Origin: Myotis daubentonii
Lineage: Eukaryota > Chordata > Mammalia > Chiroptera > Vespertilionidae
DNA: 64,000 bases
NCBI RefSeq assembly: GCF_963259705.1
Contig: NC_081841.1
Location: 93,219,059-93,283,058, forward strand
Direction of reading: 5' to 3'
Part shown: piece after piece, positions 52,816 through 64,000 of the stretch
Numbering within the stretch: position 1 is the stretch's first letter
How the letters are laid out: each line of letters begins with the position of its first letter
Notes under the pieces: model-generated
Seen by the model: only the letters and a program-made list of their open reading frames with translations
The model's database searches: none
Told to the model about the DNA's origin: nothing
Translations under genes and position numbers: made by a program

Positions 52816-53715
52816 GGGGCCCAGCAGACTCCACTAGGCAGAAACCGAAGAAAAAAGTTATCCCTGCTTGTCTGCAAGAATAGTGATGTCAGTCAGGGAT
52901 GGAGACAAAGGGGGAATTTCTAGAGTCCTTGTAGGATTAAAAGTCCTATTCGGTGTGGTTACTTGAGACGAACAGGGACTGTCTTAATCTGGATGTAGCC
53001 AGCCAATGAGCAGCACTACTCTTACTGCAGACTGCTCCAGCCACTATTAAACTGGAAAACGGCCTTCAGTAACTGAGAGTGAGCCATAGAGAAAAGTTTT
53101 TATAGTAACATCAAAATGGCTATTAAGCCACTGCCTTTTGCATCACCCCTTCACTCCTGGAATGGAAGCTGATCTGAGCAGCTGAGGTCCTGGAGCTGCT
53201 GGGACCAGGGCCTGGCAATTCACTTAGGTGTTGACTCTCCCACCCCTTCCCCAGGCTCTGCCTCACCACCTCTCCACCAAGGGCAGCTGTGGCCCAGTCC
53301 TCGAGGGAGGGATGCAGAGGCCAGGAGTCAGATGAGAGCCAGGAATGCTGCAGGGGTAGGGTTCTCAGAGACTCTCCAGAATGTGGAGATGGCACCTTCC
53401 AAGCCAAAAGGGAGTAGCTGGCAATAACTGGGGCCAGCATCTGAGGCCTTATCCTGACAGCAGCTGCTTTCACACCTTATGAAGGTGGGCTGAAGCTTCT
53501 AGTTTATAAGATGGCAGAATGGGTGACCCAAAGGGGGGAAAAAGTCATCAATTACTTGCATTGCGATAGCCTGGATGCACCTGTAGGTTATCTTCCTGGT
53601 TAGGACTGGTATTTTACACCAATCCTGCCACTATCAGATGTTGCCAATAGGGCTTTGACACGAGAAAGATATATTCCTTTGTGGGAAGTTCTGGTCTACA
53701 AATAAGTCAAAGTGG
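52816..53715. other. Region just beyond the CCND2 3' end, nothing recognised
   Basis: Downstream flank of CCND2. No repeat ends or coding sequence that I can support. Confidence 0.5.
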
Positions 53716-53719
53716 CCAG

Positions 53720-56700
53720 AGAATTTAGGTCAAGGTGAGTTTATTGTCCACATATCATTACTAATCGCATCCAAAACCATTTCCAAACCCATCTTTACGC
53801 TAGTCAGAATAACAGGTTATTATTTCTTAAAATCACTTAACACTGAACAGACAGGACCTCTTCAAAGGCAACTGACTATACCATGTCACCATCGTAGCCA
53901 ATAAAGCATTTTCCCAAACTTCCTAAAAACCTTTTTATACTGATCATGCTACTTTAGCACTTGCTAGCATCCCGACCAAATAAACACCCACACCTCTTAT
54001 AGAGTATATTGTGAGAGAATTACATTGACTTGATATGGCATCACACTCATTTAAAGCAAAAAAAAAAAAAAATTATAATAATAATAAAAGAAGTCCAAGA
54101 TGAGACACTGTAACTGAGAGAGATCTGAGGTACACGGTACAAGGGCAATGAACGTAATGGAAAAAATCCAATGGCCTGGTGGTTTGCTGGGGATAAGAGT
54201 TGGCTAGCAATAAGAACTGAAACCCATGAACAACAAAACACCACCTTGCTTTTAAAGGACAGGCACCTGTTAAAATACATTGAATACTATAATGGCTACA
54301 ATCAGTAAGGCACTTTTTCCCCCAACCTAGGCTGCAGGCAAAGGAATAAATGATGCAGCTACAGCGTGCATGGATACATTTGCTGATGGCTTCTTGAAAC
54401 CTGAGCCAAGAATCAGGTCTGATAGCCCAGCCAAGTCTAAAGCAGAGGCACACAAATATAGGAGAATAGTTCTGAAAAATGTAGACTGAATGATGTTCTG
54501 GGTTTAGAGTCTGGGTTTAGAAACCATGTGGCGTGAGGAAGTCATAAACATCCTCTCCAGTCTTCCTGCCCTATTTTGTACAAATGGACAATGGCATGAG
54601 CAGCTCTTGAAAACGGGTCCAAGCCCATAGCAGTGGAAGCCTGCACTTTCTATGGCTGGTTTGTTGGCTTAAGGGGACTTTACTGTCTCAGCATTGATTT
54701 CCCTTTTAAAGCTATTCTCAGGGTTGGACTGTCTCAAAGATAAACAAAGAGGAATCCTTTTGGCTTAGAAGCCAACTGGCTTACTCAGACTTCCTCCCAT
54801 CCCTACCTTCCATTCCCACACTACCAGTGTCATCTCCTTGAACTAGAAAATCATTATTTACATGATATAAGGTGCGAGTCTATTTCTTCCCCCAGGCCTA
54901 CCCGCTTTGGCCCACGGAGAGAGAATTCCCCTGCCCTCTTTGAGAAGTCATCCAATCCTGCCTACTGTCCTTATTAACCCCGTCCCGGGGCCCCCAGGGC
55001 AGTGTGGAGAGGCCCTGAAGGGGCCAGGCTGCAGGCAAGCTGCGGCGCCCTCTGAGAGAAGCCCACCCTGCTAGCGAGGGAATGAGGCTGATGCAGTCAG
55101 AGCTGCTTCCTCCCCCAGCCTTGTCACTGAAGCCCCTGCTGGCCTCTGAGCCATGGGTGCCCTTAACAGGATGACAGAGGCAGAACAGAGCCTCTGAACA
55201 AAGTGTGTAGACCGAGGAGGACCTGGCCGTCAGGCGTGGTGAGCCCTCAGCGGTCCTGGGGCAGTCCCAGCCCAGGCTCCTCTAAGAGCAGCCGTTCCGA
55301 GGGGCTGTAGCACCGGGGACTCTCTGCTGGGGGATCTGTCCCCTGCTTCCACCTGCAGGCTTCGTGGCTGATATGAACCCGCATGGGATTAAATTATGCT
55401 TAGCATATATTTTTGGCATACGAGGATTTTCCCCACCTAGGATTTGGCCAAAACAGGGAAAGGAACAAAATTTGGCAGGCTTGGGGAACAACTTAGCCCC
55501 CACTGACGGAGAAAAACAAAAACACAGAGAGGAGGAAGTGAAGAAGAGATTTTGTTGTTGTTGTTGTTTAAAAGTAGAAAAAGATCAGAACAGGTTTGGA
55601 ACCCCTTTAAGCAGGAAGTGAAAAATAAAAAAATAAAACCACGAGCACTGAGCTTCTCTGAGACAAAATCTCCTACCAAGGAAACCAAGGCCGAGGAGAG
55701 GGCGTCAGCCACTTCAACAACGGGTTCCCTCTTTTGTTTAAAGGAGGGGACCGGCAGGAAAACCAGACAACCTAGCACCTTCCCCATCAGCAACCCCACA
55801 CCGAGCACCTAGGCCCCGAGGACAGGAAGTAGGAACGGCTAGCAGGCCCCAGGGGCATCTGGGCCCTCAGAGAAAGCGGGAAGTTACAGGCTGCAGGGCG
55901 TCTGCTGGCCTGCTTCCTTCCCCGTCAGGCTCTTTCCTTTGCTGCTGCTTCCGTCCGGGCTTACGGGCTGGTCACTGTGGAATAAGTTTGTACCTCATCT
56001 TGTCTTTATGCTCCCAGACCCTCCAGAGCTCTAGGACCACGCCTCTTCCCACGCTATGGGCTCCCCAGACCCCAGAGTGTCCTGTGCCACGTGGGCTCTT
56101 AATAAAAGACCGCCTGCACGGCTTTCCTCTCCAGAACTTCAGAATTCACCACCCACTACCCCACCAGGAACTCCCTAGAATACAGGGTGACGCTAACTCA
56201 CCAAGTCCTGAGCCTCCTAAACACGCTGTGAGAATCTCACGCATCAGGACTCGCATCTCTGTGAGGAAGCGGCCCCCCCACCCGCCTCAGCTACCATCCA
56301 GTCACCATCTGGCCTATGTCCCCCATCACACCAATTCAATGGGATGTAAACCTAAAACATGCACTGCTGCTTAGCAGAGGACCTGGCCTTGCACAGCGCC
56401 TGCTGCCCCGTGGGAGACCAGTGGGGGGAGGAATCCCCACAACACTGCGAGCTGCAGATTCAGACCTAGAAAAACCTCTGTGATCACCGTCACCTGGGGA
56501 TGCCTGTGTCAGGGAAGGAGAGGGAGGGAAAGGTCCTTGCAAGAGGAGAGGACCCTAGTGATGAAAGCCCTGCTGTAGGAAGGTCTGTAAGACGAGGGTC
56601 TCCCAGCAGTCTGCTGAATTCTTTAGCCTGTCTCCTGATACCTAAGTGCAAAGCATGACTTCCTCATCCACCGCCTAAATGTCTGTGCGGAATGTCTGCG

Positions 56701-58908
56701 TGGGGGGAGGGGAAACCCCTTGGTTCAATTGTATTTTTTCCATCATGATGAGGAGACCAGAGTCAAAATGGAAGCCTGATGACCTTCACCACTGAAGAGG
56801 TCCCTGGGTGTGAGACCCTGGGCCAAACCCACCCCGCTGCCCACAGCCTCCTCCCGCCTTCTCTCCCCACACTCATGGGCTCCCAAGCAGAAACTGTAAG
56901 GTTGTGAGGTATTATGAAAACAAAAATGTGAATTGTTTTCTGTTGTAGCTATTGATTTTTGACCAGTAAACCTGAGGTAAAGGATACTCTGTCTTTGAAG
57001 AATGTGATCAGAGAGGAAAAAAAAAAATCCAAAAGGGAAATAAAAAAAACCAACACCAACTGTGAATATGCTACCAGGAGAAAAACTATGGAAGGGATTT
57101 TCCAGTACAAAGAACTCATATAGCAACCATCTACTTCAGGTCTTGGAATTTAAGCAGTAAAATAATATATTATAAAAATGTTTATAAAATAGCAGCACAC
57201 TGTGAAAAACATTACAGCTAGGTACTGTTAATGTGAATAAGGATGAATTAGCTTCTTAGCAGCGCAAAAAAAAAAGTAATAAAAAAAAACTGAACATAAT
57301 AAAATGAAAATAAGAGACCCTTACGTTTTTCTCCATCTTCAACCCTCATACTATGAAACAAGGCAGAATCTGTGTATAAAATAATTCTTCAAAGGAGCCC
57401 TGTTCTGATTTTTCCTTTTTGCTTAAAAAAAAAAAAAAGGCAAATATTTTAACAAATAGCTTCATTACCTGTCAATTATAATTGTGCAAAAAAAAAAAAA
57501 AGTTATTGCTCCAACTTCTGGCTAACTGAATGTGTTTAAGATGTGGAGAGGAAAAATATTCAAGTACACTGAACAACTTTGCAACTAATTAACAAAAAGT
57601 GTACAAGGGAACAAAATGCCACACTGCTGTTCAGCTGTCTTTGCACCAGCAATAATTTTTCTTTCCATGTCCAAAGGGGAAGTACATAGGCGGGAATTAA
57701 GATCCTTACATGCATCAAAACGATAACAGATCTTTGTTTTTAGACTTTTCTGAGGAATGTTGTGATGGGAATGTCAGCGGAGAGGGTTGTCTCTTCAGTC
57801 CTAGTAGGGACACCAGAGCTATGTCCCAGAGAATGTCAGATACCAGAAGCAAATAGTACCAGGTGGGAGGGGGAGGGGCACCGGAGAAGAAGGCGGAGTC
57901 TATTCCGTATAATTTGCATAAACCATCCCATCTATCCCTCCGGAACAATTTTTCAAAGTGCTTTTCGAATGGAATGGTTTATAACAACGCTAAAGTGTGG
58001 ACCAGACATGCCAATCAGCACCAAAAATTAGTTTTCTCCTAGTAAGGAATGCCAGGGTCACATTACTCTCTTCAGACGTTAAAAGATTCCATTCCAGATC
58101 CCACCCTTGGTCTCCATCTGCCTCTGTTTCATGTGAGGTTTGGTAATGGCCCAGAGCTACACTGCCCCTTCAGACGAAATATGGTGGTATATGCAATGAA
58201 CCATGTTTGGAAGAAGAAGCAAGATGTCAAAAAACATAAACCCAGGTCCCAATCACCTGTGTCCAACTGGAAAGTAAAACATCTGTTTTAGGTAGCAGCT
58301 ACTGTAGACAGCAAGAGTTCCTAACTAGAGATCCAGCAATGCTCCTGACTTAGTCATAGGTGGTCAAGACCAAACGTGCTTCTACATCCAAAATGGTTCA
58401 GTCACTTCGAGAGATTGTTTCATCCTCCCTCCCCACTGTGTCCGACCTTGTTTCCAATTCCTTCTCGAGTTCATGGCTTAGCAATCTAGTGCCACAAAAT
58501 GTATACGCTGTTCCTTGAAATTATCCTAGTAGGGGTGTATACGTGCTAGTTTATAACATGAAAAAAAAAGTCTCCTCTAATTTCTTCCCATAATGCAGGC
58601 GTACATTTTCTCTAGCTACTCTGCAGTTACCTGTAAGCATTTTACTATGACTTTTTAACATAAACAAGCAATAACTGTTCGCATACACAAGGGAGTCCCT
58701 TCTACTGTACTTCAAATAGGCACCAAATGCTTTTAATTATTCCGGCTTTATAGGACCTTTTTCTCTCGCTTCTAAAAGATCCTTCAATATGATCTAGGTG
58801 GGAGCAGAATTTTGTTTTTTTAATTTCACCCTAAAACATAACAAAACAACCAGAGAGAAGGAGAGAGCAGATTTGAACACATCTCTCCCTTGCGGCCCGA
58901 CTGACATC
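53720..58908 (-). other. CCND2: CCND2 3' untranslated region
   Basis: About 5.2 kb from the stop codon to the poly(A) signal, close to the length of the human CCND2 3' UTR (over 5 kb, from memory). It is AT-rich with several A/T runs, and I recognise no SINE, Helitron, LTR or hAT insertion in it. Target-strand matches to known regulators of cyclin D2 are readable: TGCTGCTA for miR-15/16 (57190-57197), TACTTGAA for miR-26 (57559-57566), ACATTCC for miR-1/206 (57754-57760 and 56689-56695) and GCACTTT for miR-17/302 families (57955-57961). The 3' limit is inferred from the signal, not from transcripts. Confidence 0.85.
53740..53745 (-). terminator. CCND2: CCND2 distal polyadenylation signal
   Basis: AATAAA on the minus strand in the context GGACAATAAACTCACC; cleavage is expected near 53720. 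The position fits a 5.2-kb 3' UTR. Confidence 0.75.
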
Positions 58909-59058
58909 TCACAGGTCAATATCACGCACGTCTGTAGGGGTGCTGGCTTGGTCCACCACTTCCTCCTCTTCCTTGGATCCATCCCCCTGCTCCTGAAACT
59001 GCTGCAGGTTGCTGATCAGCACCTCCTCAATCTGCTCCTGGCAGGCTTTGAGGCAATC
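58909..59058 (-). CDS. CCND2: Cyclin D2, last coding exon (exon 5)
   Basis: Cyclin D2 activates CDK4/6 at the G1-S transition. The exon begins after acceptor CTCCTCCTAG and reads 49 codons: [17 protein letters not shown] at the start, an acidic stretch (GSKEEEEVV), and the ending [13 protein letters not shown] before TGA (58909-58911). Entry phase is 0. The C-terminus holds the Thr-Pro phosphodegron (Thr280 in human numbering) that controls ubiquitin-dependent turnover; human variants around it cause megalencephaly syndromes. The preceding exons encode the cyclin boxes and lie beyond the right edge, which agrees with the roughly 11-kb human intron 4. Relative to human the Gln/Asp-rich linker before the tail is changed ([15 protein letters not shown]), while the degron is identical. 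Confidence 0.97.
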   Translation of the reverse strand, partial: DCLKACQEQIEEVLISNLQQFQEQGDGSKEEEEVVDQASTPTDVRDIDL

Positions 59059-59136
59059 CTAGGAGGAGAATGATCCAGACCAGAGAACTGTTAGCAACAT
59101 TAACAGGGCATATATAGAGCGTTTGATAAAGAAAAT

Positions 59137-59170
<34 letters not shown>

Positions 59171-62100
59171 CAAGCCGCCTATCATTCCATACTAGTTTTC
59201 CAGCAGAAATAAATATGAAGTAAAGGAGATGTGTTTTTGAAGTGCCTCGGAACCTCATTACTCCAAGTCCATGTTTTGCCGTCACCTGGGAGCGTGTTAG
59301 AAATGCAGAATCTCAGGTGATTCATGTGCACAGGAGAATCTGAGATGCTCTGGCCTAGATGATGAGCCACGCAGTGTCTGGCAGTAATCTAAGGGCCAAA
59401 AGACACTTTCTGCTGGGGGAAGTTGGAGGTGATGGAGAACAGGGGCAGACAGTGCCATAGGAGACAAGGGGTAAGAGAAGAATGGGCTGAACTGCACCCG
59501 GTTCTCACTACGCTGTGAAAGTGCTTAAAAACAAAAATCCTGTTTTTCTGCTTATTTACCATTCCCTTAACTCTCAGAAAAATACAATACAGAATGCTTA
59601 CCAAATTCTGGACACTTTGTGCTGTCCAATTTGGGTAAAAGCAAAAATTTGCAGGCTTGCTCTGATATGAGTGTATATTGGCAGGGAAAATTCCAAGTGT
59701 CTGCCCCAAGGCAGAAGCCTCTGTTAGCTGGCCGATGGGGAATGCAATGGCAAGTCACGGTGTCACTAGGGAGAGACTATGGCTCCTCCTAACAAGCAGG
59801 GTGTGAGCTGAACAACTTGCTCAGTGGGTATTCCAACCTCTGTCCTCTGCAAGGCTGCTTTTCTGCACCCTCTCCAGCAGCATGTACACACGGAAAATAT
59901 GCTCACTTGAATGTGGGGCAGAGGGACAGACAGAAGCTCTGAACCATACATTTAAAAAGGAGTTCCTGTTAGGTGTCAGCAATGAGACCTCCCTCAGCTG
60001 AGAATCCCCTTCCTGGGACAGAGCTGACTCCTGCACATTAATGCCCTGGGTTGGCATGTAGGGCTCTCCTTGGGCTTCCCAGGAGCATGTGAATCTCCTG
60101 TGAGCTGGTGGAGAGTGGAGAGGAGTGGTGGAGCCATTGCCTGCAACCAGTATGCCAACTGCTCAAAGCCCGCGTCCTGCCCGAGGAGCATCTAGCTCCC
60201 CAGGCTGCAGCGCAGGGCCCAGGCAGTGACCTGAGGAGAGGCGCCTGCCTCCAGTCCAGCAGGGCTGCTTGTGCTAGGAGGTCACACCGAGGGAAGGAAA
60301 TAGAAGCGGGGGCCAGTTGAAGAGCCTGAAGGGGGAAGGAGGCCAGGCTGGGAAGAGTGGGATAAAGTATTTCCAAAGGGCAGAATTATACGACCACATA
60401 CACAGGTAATCACAGAACCTGCGAATTTGGGGGTCCAAAGGACTTTTGGACATTAAACATCAAAGTGCTCTCATTTTATAGCTAGACCCTAAACCCAGGC
60501 TTGTCCCCCAGTTACTGGTTAAAAGCTAAGACTGGGCTTCTGAAGATAAGCCTCCAGTTTCAGAACTTCTTCCCCTATGCTCCTCGTTTTCTTCCCAGCT
60601 CCAAGTAGAGACTTACAGGCCCGAGATTCTCCAAGCAAAGGAGATCTAGCCCGAGCGGCACCCCCAGTGGAAGGTAAAATGTAGCGCCCAAGACCTCGGC
60701 TTCCGCCAGCCTCCGCAAGCACCGGCATTGTGGTTCGATGCCCCAAATTAAGCTGATCCAACGGGGAGCCATAATGCTCGTCTGTCGGCGTGGACAGGTG
60801 GCAGTCCACAGCCGGAGGTCGGGAAAGCCTCCAACTCCCATGATGCCGGCCCCTCCTGGCCCACGCCCCCAGCCACGGTGCCCTTACAGCGGGTTTGCGA
60901 CCTCCAGCTCCTCGCACGGCCTCCACTTCCTCCTCTGGCTGGCTCCAGCCCCGCGCCCTGCACCCTCCTCTGCCTCCATGAATGGGCCCACGGAACTCCT
61001 ACCATTAGCCCTCAGTGTAACTGCATCACTCCATTGTCGCCACACACGCACTGCACTCAACGGGGGACAAAGGGCTGAATGAGCCCCAGGCCCTCGCCAG
61101 CTCAGGCAGAGACAACTTAGGAAACTGCCTCATTCTTCCTCTCTTCACAGGCTGTTTGGAGTATTTCCTTGCATCCCAATGAGGCTCACAGCAAAAATAA
61201 GGCAAGAGAGGGAAGCCTCAACCTCCAATTCTATCCCCCACCTCCTACCCCACCCTCCTTCCGAGCACCTCTTCACGTGGGTCTTGTTAGATGGGCCTTA
61301 GGTAAGGTGCTGGGGGGCCCAGAAGGACCAACACAATGCCAGGGACCCTGTGAATAAGCTGTCAAAACAAACTTCTTTCACTTCGCTGCTACCTTTTTAA
61401 ATAGCTCACTGACCATCAGGGTCATGACATGCCAGGATGACCCTAAAGAGGGGACATCTCGGAACCTTCTCTGGGCGGCATTTTAGCATGTGATAGAGTT
61501 TGGATGCAACCTAAGGAGAAGAGGATAAATGTAATGGCCAGATCACCAGAGTCTATGTCTGTCCTGATAAATATCTTCCAATAACTTCACAACATCATCA
61601 TGGCCTGCCGGTCTCAATTCTACGTTTTCATTAGCGAATCGGTGCAGTTGTGTCGCGTGAAAATGAAGCGACTCGCTCTAAGACAAGGTCAGGTAAGACT
61701 TTCTGAGGACCCTGGCATATAATTGATGTTGAGAAACAGAAAGCTTTTGAAAAGAGACCAGAGGATTAGAAAAACACTTGAGACACATGTGCCCAGCCTT
61801 TGTCCTCTGTTCCTTCCTTCCTCCTCCCCTTGTCTTCAGCATCACCCCGCAATGGCTCTGCCAGGGGCTCCGGAGAAAGAGCTGAGTAAAAGCTGGATCT
61901 TGTTCAAGAGGTTCTATAGACAAGTGAGCAGTGAGATCAACGCTGGCACAGGGCATGAGCGGGGTGCCCAGGGGACGGAAGAGGCACCCCGATCCCGCCT
62001 GGAGAAGCAGGGAAGGGCTCACGGGGAACCAGGACAGCCCCTCCCGCCTCTCAAACTTACCCTTGGCAACGGAACCCGGTACAGGTTCCCCCAAAAGCCA

Positions 62101-62655
62101 GCACTGCCTCCCTGGCTGGTGTCTGTTTTTAGCAACACTTATGAGGGGAAGGAAAAAGTACTTAAAATATACCACCCTCTGAGACTTTTATTCCCTGTAA
62201 AACTGTCAGGCTTCTCACTCAGCTTTCTGTTTGGAATGAAGCGTTCCGGTTTATTTTGGCAACCAGAGGGAGCAACAAAGACCAACTTTCTCAGAACCGC
62301 ATGGGTCCCTCCTATCAAAGCTTTCTGCTGCCGGCCAGGGAGCCAGAGGAGCTTGTCCGGCTGTCTCCAACCAATCAAGGGGACCCCCTTTTCAGCAGTT
62401 TGATCCCTGACAATCCCTGCACAGTGAACATTGTAAGCTTCAAGAGACCACAAATAACAAGGTGCACAGGGCAGCCTCAGCCTGCGGGGACTCGAGGGTA
62501 AGATGTTGGCTCTTCCCAATGCCCACTCAGTGCCGAGAGCCGGGGGGCACATGCAGTCCTGGGTGCCTGACTTCCCTGTGGGAGAGCTCACAAAAACCTT
62601 TGGGCATTTCGGTGTGGCCCAAGGACACTATATGTATGTGCATGTGTACATGTAT
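59059..62655 (-). other. CCND2: CCND2 intron 4, proximal part
   Basis: Intronic DNA upstream of exon 5 in transcription direction. It contains a (CA)n repeat at 59139-59167 and a CpG-rich patch at about 60640-60970 (separate entry). I recognise no exon of CCND2 and no young transposon here. Confidence 0.65.
60640..60970. promoter_or_regulatory. Intronic CpG cluster with ZNF143-like motif
   Basis: CpG dinucleotides concentrate here against a CpG-poor background. CCAACTCCCATGATGCCGG at 60832-60850 resembles the ZNF143/Staf promoter motif (ACTACAAYTCCCANNATGC). CCACGCCCCC (about 60861-60870) is an SP/KLF-like GC box. This could be an internal or antisense promoter, or a methylated exon-like remnant. 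Confidence 0.45.
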
Positions 62656-62659
62656 GTTT

Positions 62660-63305
62660 TATGTGACAAGATGTGGGTAACATAAAATTGACCATCTTAA
62701 TCATGTTTAAGTATGTTTAATGTACTTAAGCAGTGGCTTTAAGTACATTCAGTTTGTTGTGCTGCCATCACCACTCCCCATCTCTAGAACTTTTTCATCA
62801 GCCCACACTGAAACACCATAACCAACTAAATAGTTACTCCCCATTCCCTCCACTCCCTAGGCCCTGGTACCCTCTAGTCCAGTGGTTCTCAACCTTCTGG
62901 CCCTTTAAATACAGTTCCTCATGTTGTGACCCAACCATAGAATTATTTTCAGTGCTACTTCATTACTGTAATGTTGCTACTGTTATGAATCGTAATGTAA
63001 ATATCTGATATGCAGGATGGTCTTAGGCGACCCCTGTGAAAAGGTCGTTCGACCGCCAAAGGGGTCGTGACCCACAGGTTGAGAACCGCTGCTCTAGTCC
63101 ACTTTCTGTCTCTATGAACTTGACTGTTCTAGGTATCTCATAGAAGTAGGATTGTAAAATATTTGTCTTTTTGTGTCTGGTTTATTTCACTTAGCATGTT
63201 TTCAAGGCTCATCCATGTTGTAGCATGTGTCAGAAGGTCATTTATCTTTAGGGCTGAATAATATTCCACTGCATATACATACCACAGTTTATTTCTCCAT
63301 TCCAA
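62660..63305 (-). repeat. Old L1M 3' region, antisense, split by SPIN
   Basis: ATAAAATTGACCATCTTAATC, GGCTTTAAGTACATTCAGTTTG, CTTTCTGTCTCTATGAACTTG, TTTATTTCACTTAGCATG, TCATCCATGTTGTAGCATGTG and AATATTCCACTGCATATAC are the complement of an ancient L1M 3' end. Interrupted at 62880-63091. Confidence 0.8.
62880..63091 (+). mobile_element. SPIN-like hAT MITE
   Basis: CAGTGGTTCTCAACCTTC to GGTTGAGAACCGCTG with the exact 8-bp duplication CTCTAGTC (62872-62879 and 63092-63099). About 90% identical by eye to the copy at 42875. Confidence 0.96.
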
Positions 63306-64000
63306 TGACATTTTCAGTCATCAGGGTTACTCTGCTGAGAGGCCTGCATTTGACGTGAGGCCTGGTGAGCACCTTCATCTGACTTGATTTCCTATTGCAT
63401 TTATAGCTCCTAGCACAGGATTTATCATTCATTAGTGACCTGCATTTGCGAGGGTTTACCTACCTTCCTCTTGATTCTCCACACTGCTGCTAAGTTCCTT
63501 GAAGGAAGGAACCTCATCTTTTATTTTCCATGCACGACCCATACCCCCAACTTCTACTGCAGTGCCTTGGGTCTATTCCTTGCCCATAATGCAAGGGTCT
63601 GGGACAAATGGGCCTTCAGTAAACACCTCCACAAGTGACGAAGGGTAAGTGCTTGGATGAAATACACCGCTTCTCAACCCAAGAAATGGTAAACAGAGCT
63701 CAGGAAGCAAAACTCACCTCCCTCCAAGAGCCGGTGCATTCTAAATTCTAGTCCTTATATTTTCCTTCACTCTGTGCGTCAGCTCTTCAGAGAACGCAGG
63801 CTGACGGGTGGGAGGAGTCTTAGCACTTGGAAGTTAGGCACACAGACAGCCTGGCCCCATGGTGCTCAAGCCTTTCCACTAAGACCTTTCCAGGCAAGAG
63901 TGTGAGCAAGCCCTCCGGGGACTAGGGGTAAGCTTGAAACTTACTGAAGTCTCACACTGTCACCTGAAAAGTGGTATAATTTTAGATTCTGCTAAGGTTC
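63306..64000 (-). other. CCND2: CCND2 intron 4, distal part of the window
   Basis: A possible L2-like stretch (CTCCTAGCACAGGATTTATCATTCATTAG, 63408-63437; AAGTTCCTTGAAGGAAGGAACC, 63491-63512) lies here. No exon or other feature seen up to the window edge. Confidence 0.45.

Noticed and set aside
61723..62403. 226-codon plus-strand open frame in CCND2 intron 4
   Set aside because: No recognised domain, overlaps shorter frames on the other strand, no CpG start or splice context that I can support; likely chance.

Overview
This is nuclear DNA of a vespertilionid (vesper) bat. The evidence is many tRNA-derived SINEs of the Ves type (box motifs around GGCTCAGTGGATAGAGCGTC, tail with AATCAATAAAATA), about a dozen HeliBat-like non-autonomous Helitrons (5' TC with an AATAAAAG..ATATGC head, 3' hairpin followed by GGCCTCTAG), SPIN-type hAT elements, and young L1/HAL1 copies. 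There is no bacterial, plasmid or CRISPR content.

Two host genes are present, both on the minus strand, in the order known for human 12p13.32. At the right edge is the last coding exon of CCND2 (cyclin D2; 58909-59058) with a 3' UTR of about 5.2 kb down to a poly(A) signal at 53740-53745. Sequence right of 59058 is CCND2 intron 4. Further left lies the 5' two-thirds of TIGAR: CpG-rich promoter at about 24.45-24.75 kb, exon 1 (24417-24448), exon 2 (15738-15775), exon 3 (7487-7608) and exon 4 (2772-2849). TIGAR exons 5 and 6 fall outside the window. Intron phases join correctly (2, 1, 0, 0). TIGAR intron 2 holds an intact-ORF retrocopy of LSM3 on the plus strand (10698-11006).

Everything else is intron or intergenic DNA built largely of transposons. 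1-24.4 kb (TIGAR): Ves SINEs, L1 3' ends, Helitrons, two hAT MITEs, one degraded LTR region. 25-53.7 kb (TIGAR-CCND2 intergenic): a full-length HAL1 (25140-27693); an LTR pair (27972-29746); a class II solo LTR (30592-31032); an ERV with tRNA-Phe-like primer site, gag/protease remnants and a Helitron inside its 3' LTR (31143-35818); an old L2 broken by a second HAL1 with an uninterrupted ORF1 (38290-39624); an MLT1-like LTR; a composite Helitron with a 47-bp minisatellite (45084-46877); hAT elements; and a second class II solo LTR (52011-52809). 53.7-58.9 kb, the CCND2 3' UTR, shows no recognisable SINE, Helitron or LTR insertion, in strong contrast.

I found no wholly new cellular system. The most instructive signals are: a Helitron insertion whose empty site is preserved in the partner LTR; two independent Helitrons with the same fused two-unit architecture; conserved octamer (ATGCAAAT) and YY1-like (AAGATGGCGGC) motifs spread by Helitron 5' ends; a CpG-rich Helitron cargo that looks captured; an intact HAL1 ORF1; and a CpG/ZNF143-like promoter candidate inside CCND2 intron 4. 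All family names come from recognition by eye; none was checked against a database.
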